From Echinococcus granulosus (taxonomy: Eukaryota; Platyhelminthes; Cestoda; Cyclophyllidea; Taeniidae): a stretch of 64,000 nt of DNA. Shown piece after piece: positions 63,457 to 64,000 of this stretch. The first letter of the stretch is position 1. Each line of letters begins with the position of its first letter. The stretch covers positions 1,124,814 to 1,188,813 of the forward strand of contig NW_020170395.1 of the NCBI RefSeq assembly GCF_000524195.1. Direction: 5' to 3'. The notes beneath the pieces are model-generated. The model did no database searches, was not told the DNA's origin, and saw only the letters and a list, made by a program, of their open reading frames with translations. The translations under genes were made by a program, and so were the position numbers.

Positions 63457-64000
63457 TTATTAATTCATTTTAGCTTTTGTCAGAAAGCTACGGTGAAAAA
63501 ACTTTTCCGGGAGCCTATTGATTTAAATGATTTCTACACAAGGGTGTATATCAGAATAACCACACAGAATAACACGCCGGGAGATTACGCGTATCCAGGT
63601 ACCTAACAAGGCCACAACTCCTGGGAACCAAAGCAAACCGAAGTTAGCTCCTGAAGCATCCCAGGTCCGCACTAAATCAGCCATCTAATAGAGATGAAAC
63701 CTAACTCCGAGTTGACAGTACAATAAACGTGTTCCTGACTGAGCATTCAAAAGCACCACAGAAAAGTAGTAGGGGGCCGGCAATCGCCAAGACGACATGA
63801 AGTGCCACTGAATGCGCTACTCGATTGGAGTACACCATACAATCGACTGTGCAATTTGCAACAAAGCAGCAGAGGCACCGCCACTCCTTCCAGTGAATCA
63901 ACGTTCCCTCGCCTTCTGCAGCATGCCAGCTTACATGCTGCATTCACTCTGCCAGCATATCAATAGTCGGGGTCTCGGCAAGTAGACCTAGGTATGCTGG
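63457..64000. other. RUSF1 5' flank
   Basis: Presumed promoter and 5' UTR of RUSF1. The minus-strand frames at 63701-63947 have no recognised similarity and no phase-compatible splice into RUSF1. No gene called. Confidence 0.4.

Noticed and set aside
63600..63684. Minus-strand ATG (MADLVRTWDASG...) as a possible RUSF1 first exon
   Set aside because: No donor in the needed phase 2. ATG 63456 with donor GTAAGT at 63430 fits exactly.

Overview
The window is eukaryotic nuclear DNA. Multi-exon genes have GT-AG introns, spacer is A+T-rich, and there are two 100-N scaffold gaps. The gene content and structure fit a flatworm, most likely a parasitic cestode. Three things point that way: introns as short as 32-53 bp beside introns of several kb, a neuropeptide F gene whose product ends GRPRFG followed by a stop, and an exon start compatible with the AUG-ending spliced leader of flatworms. 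The species cannot be fixed from sequence alone.

Layout. Positions 1-33,598 (+) hold nearly all of CADPS/CAPS (UNC-31), the dense-core-vesicle priming factor. I resolve 23 exons joining in one frame to 1,327 residues; the first exon(s) lie off the left edge. Positions 34.3-35.5 kb hold a decayed inverted copy of CADPS exon 5 and its flanking introns, broken by the first N gap. PRPF38B (+, 36,073-37,310, 5 exons, 310 aa) is a spliceosomal factor. COG5 (-, 42,376-39,208, 9 exons, 867 aa) is a Golgi tethering subunit that converges on PRPF38B. Positions 42.9-53 kb are an accessory, repeat-rich island with the second gap. It also holds a candidate secreted propeptide gene (45,640, possibly with a second exon at 49,258). 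Positions 54,315-54,641 (+) encode a neuropeptide F/Y precursor. RUSF1 (-, 63,456-56,335, 12 exons, 484 codons) is a DUF647/RUS-family membrane protein; its model is complete apart from one in-frame TAA.

Functional relations. CADPS primes the vesicles that release peptide hormones, and a neuropeptide F gene (plus a possible second propeptide) lies 20 kb away. There is no evidence of co-regulation, and adjacency may be chance. PRPF38B, COG5 and RUSF1 are ordinary housekeeping genes with compact exons. Exon models were built by hand from reading frame, splice-site phase and remembered family similarity; no alignment program was run.
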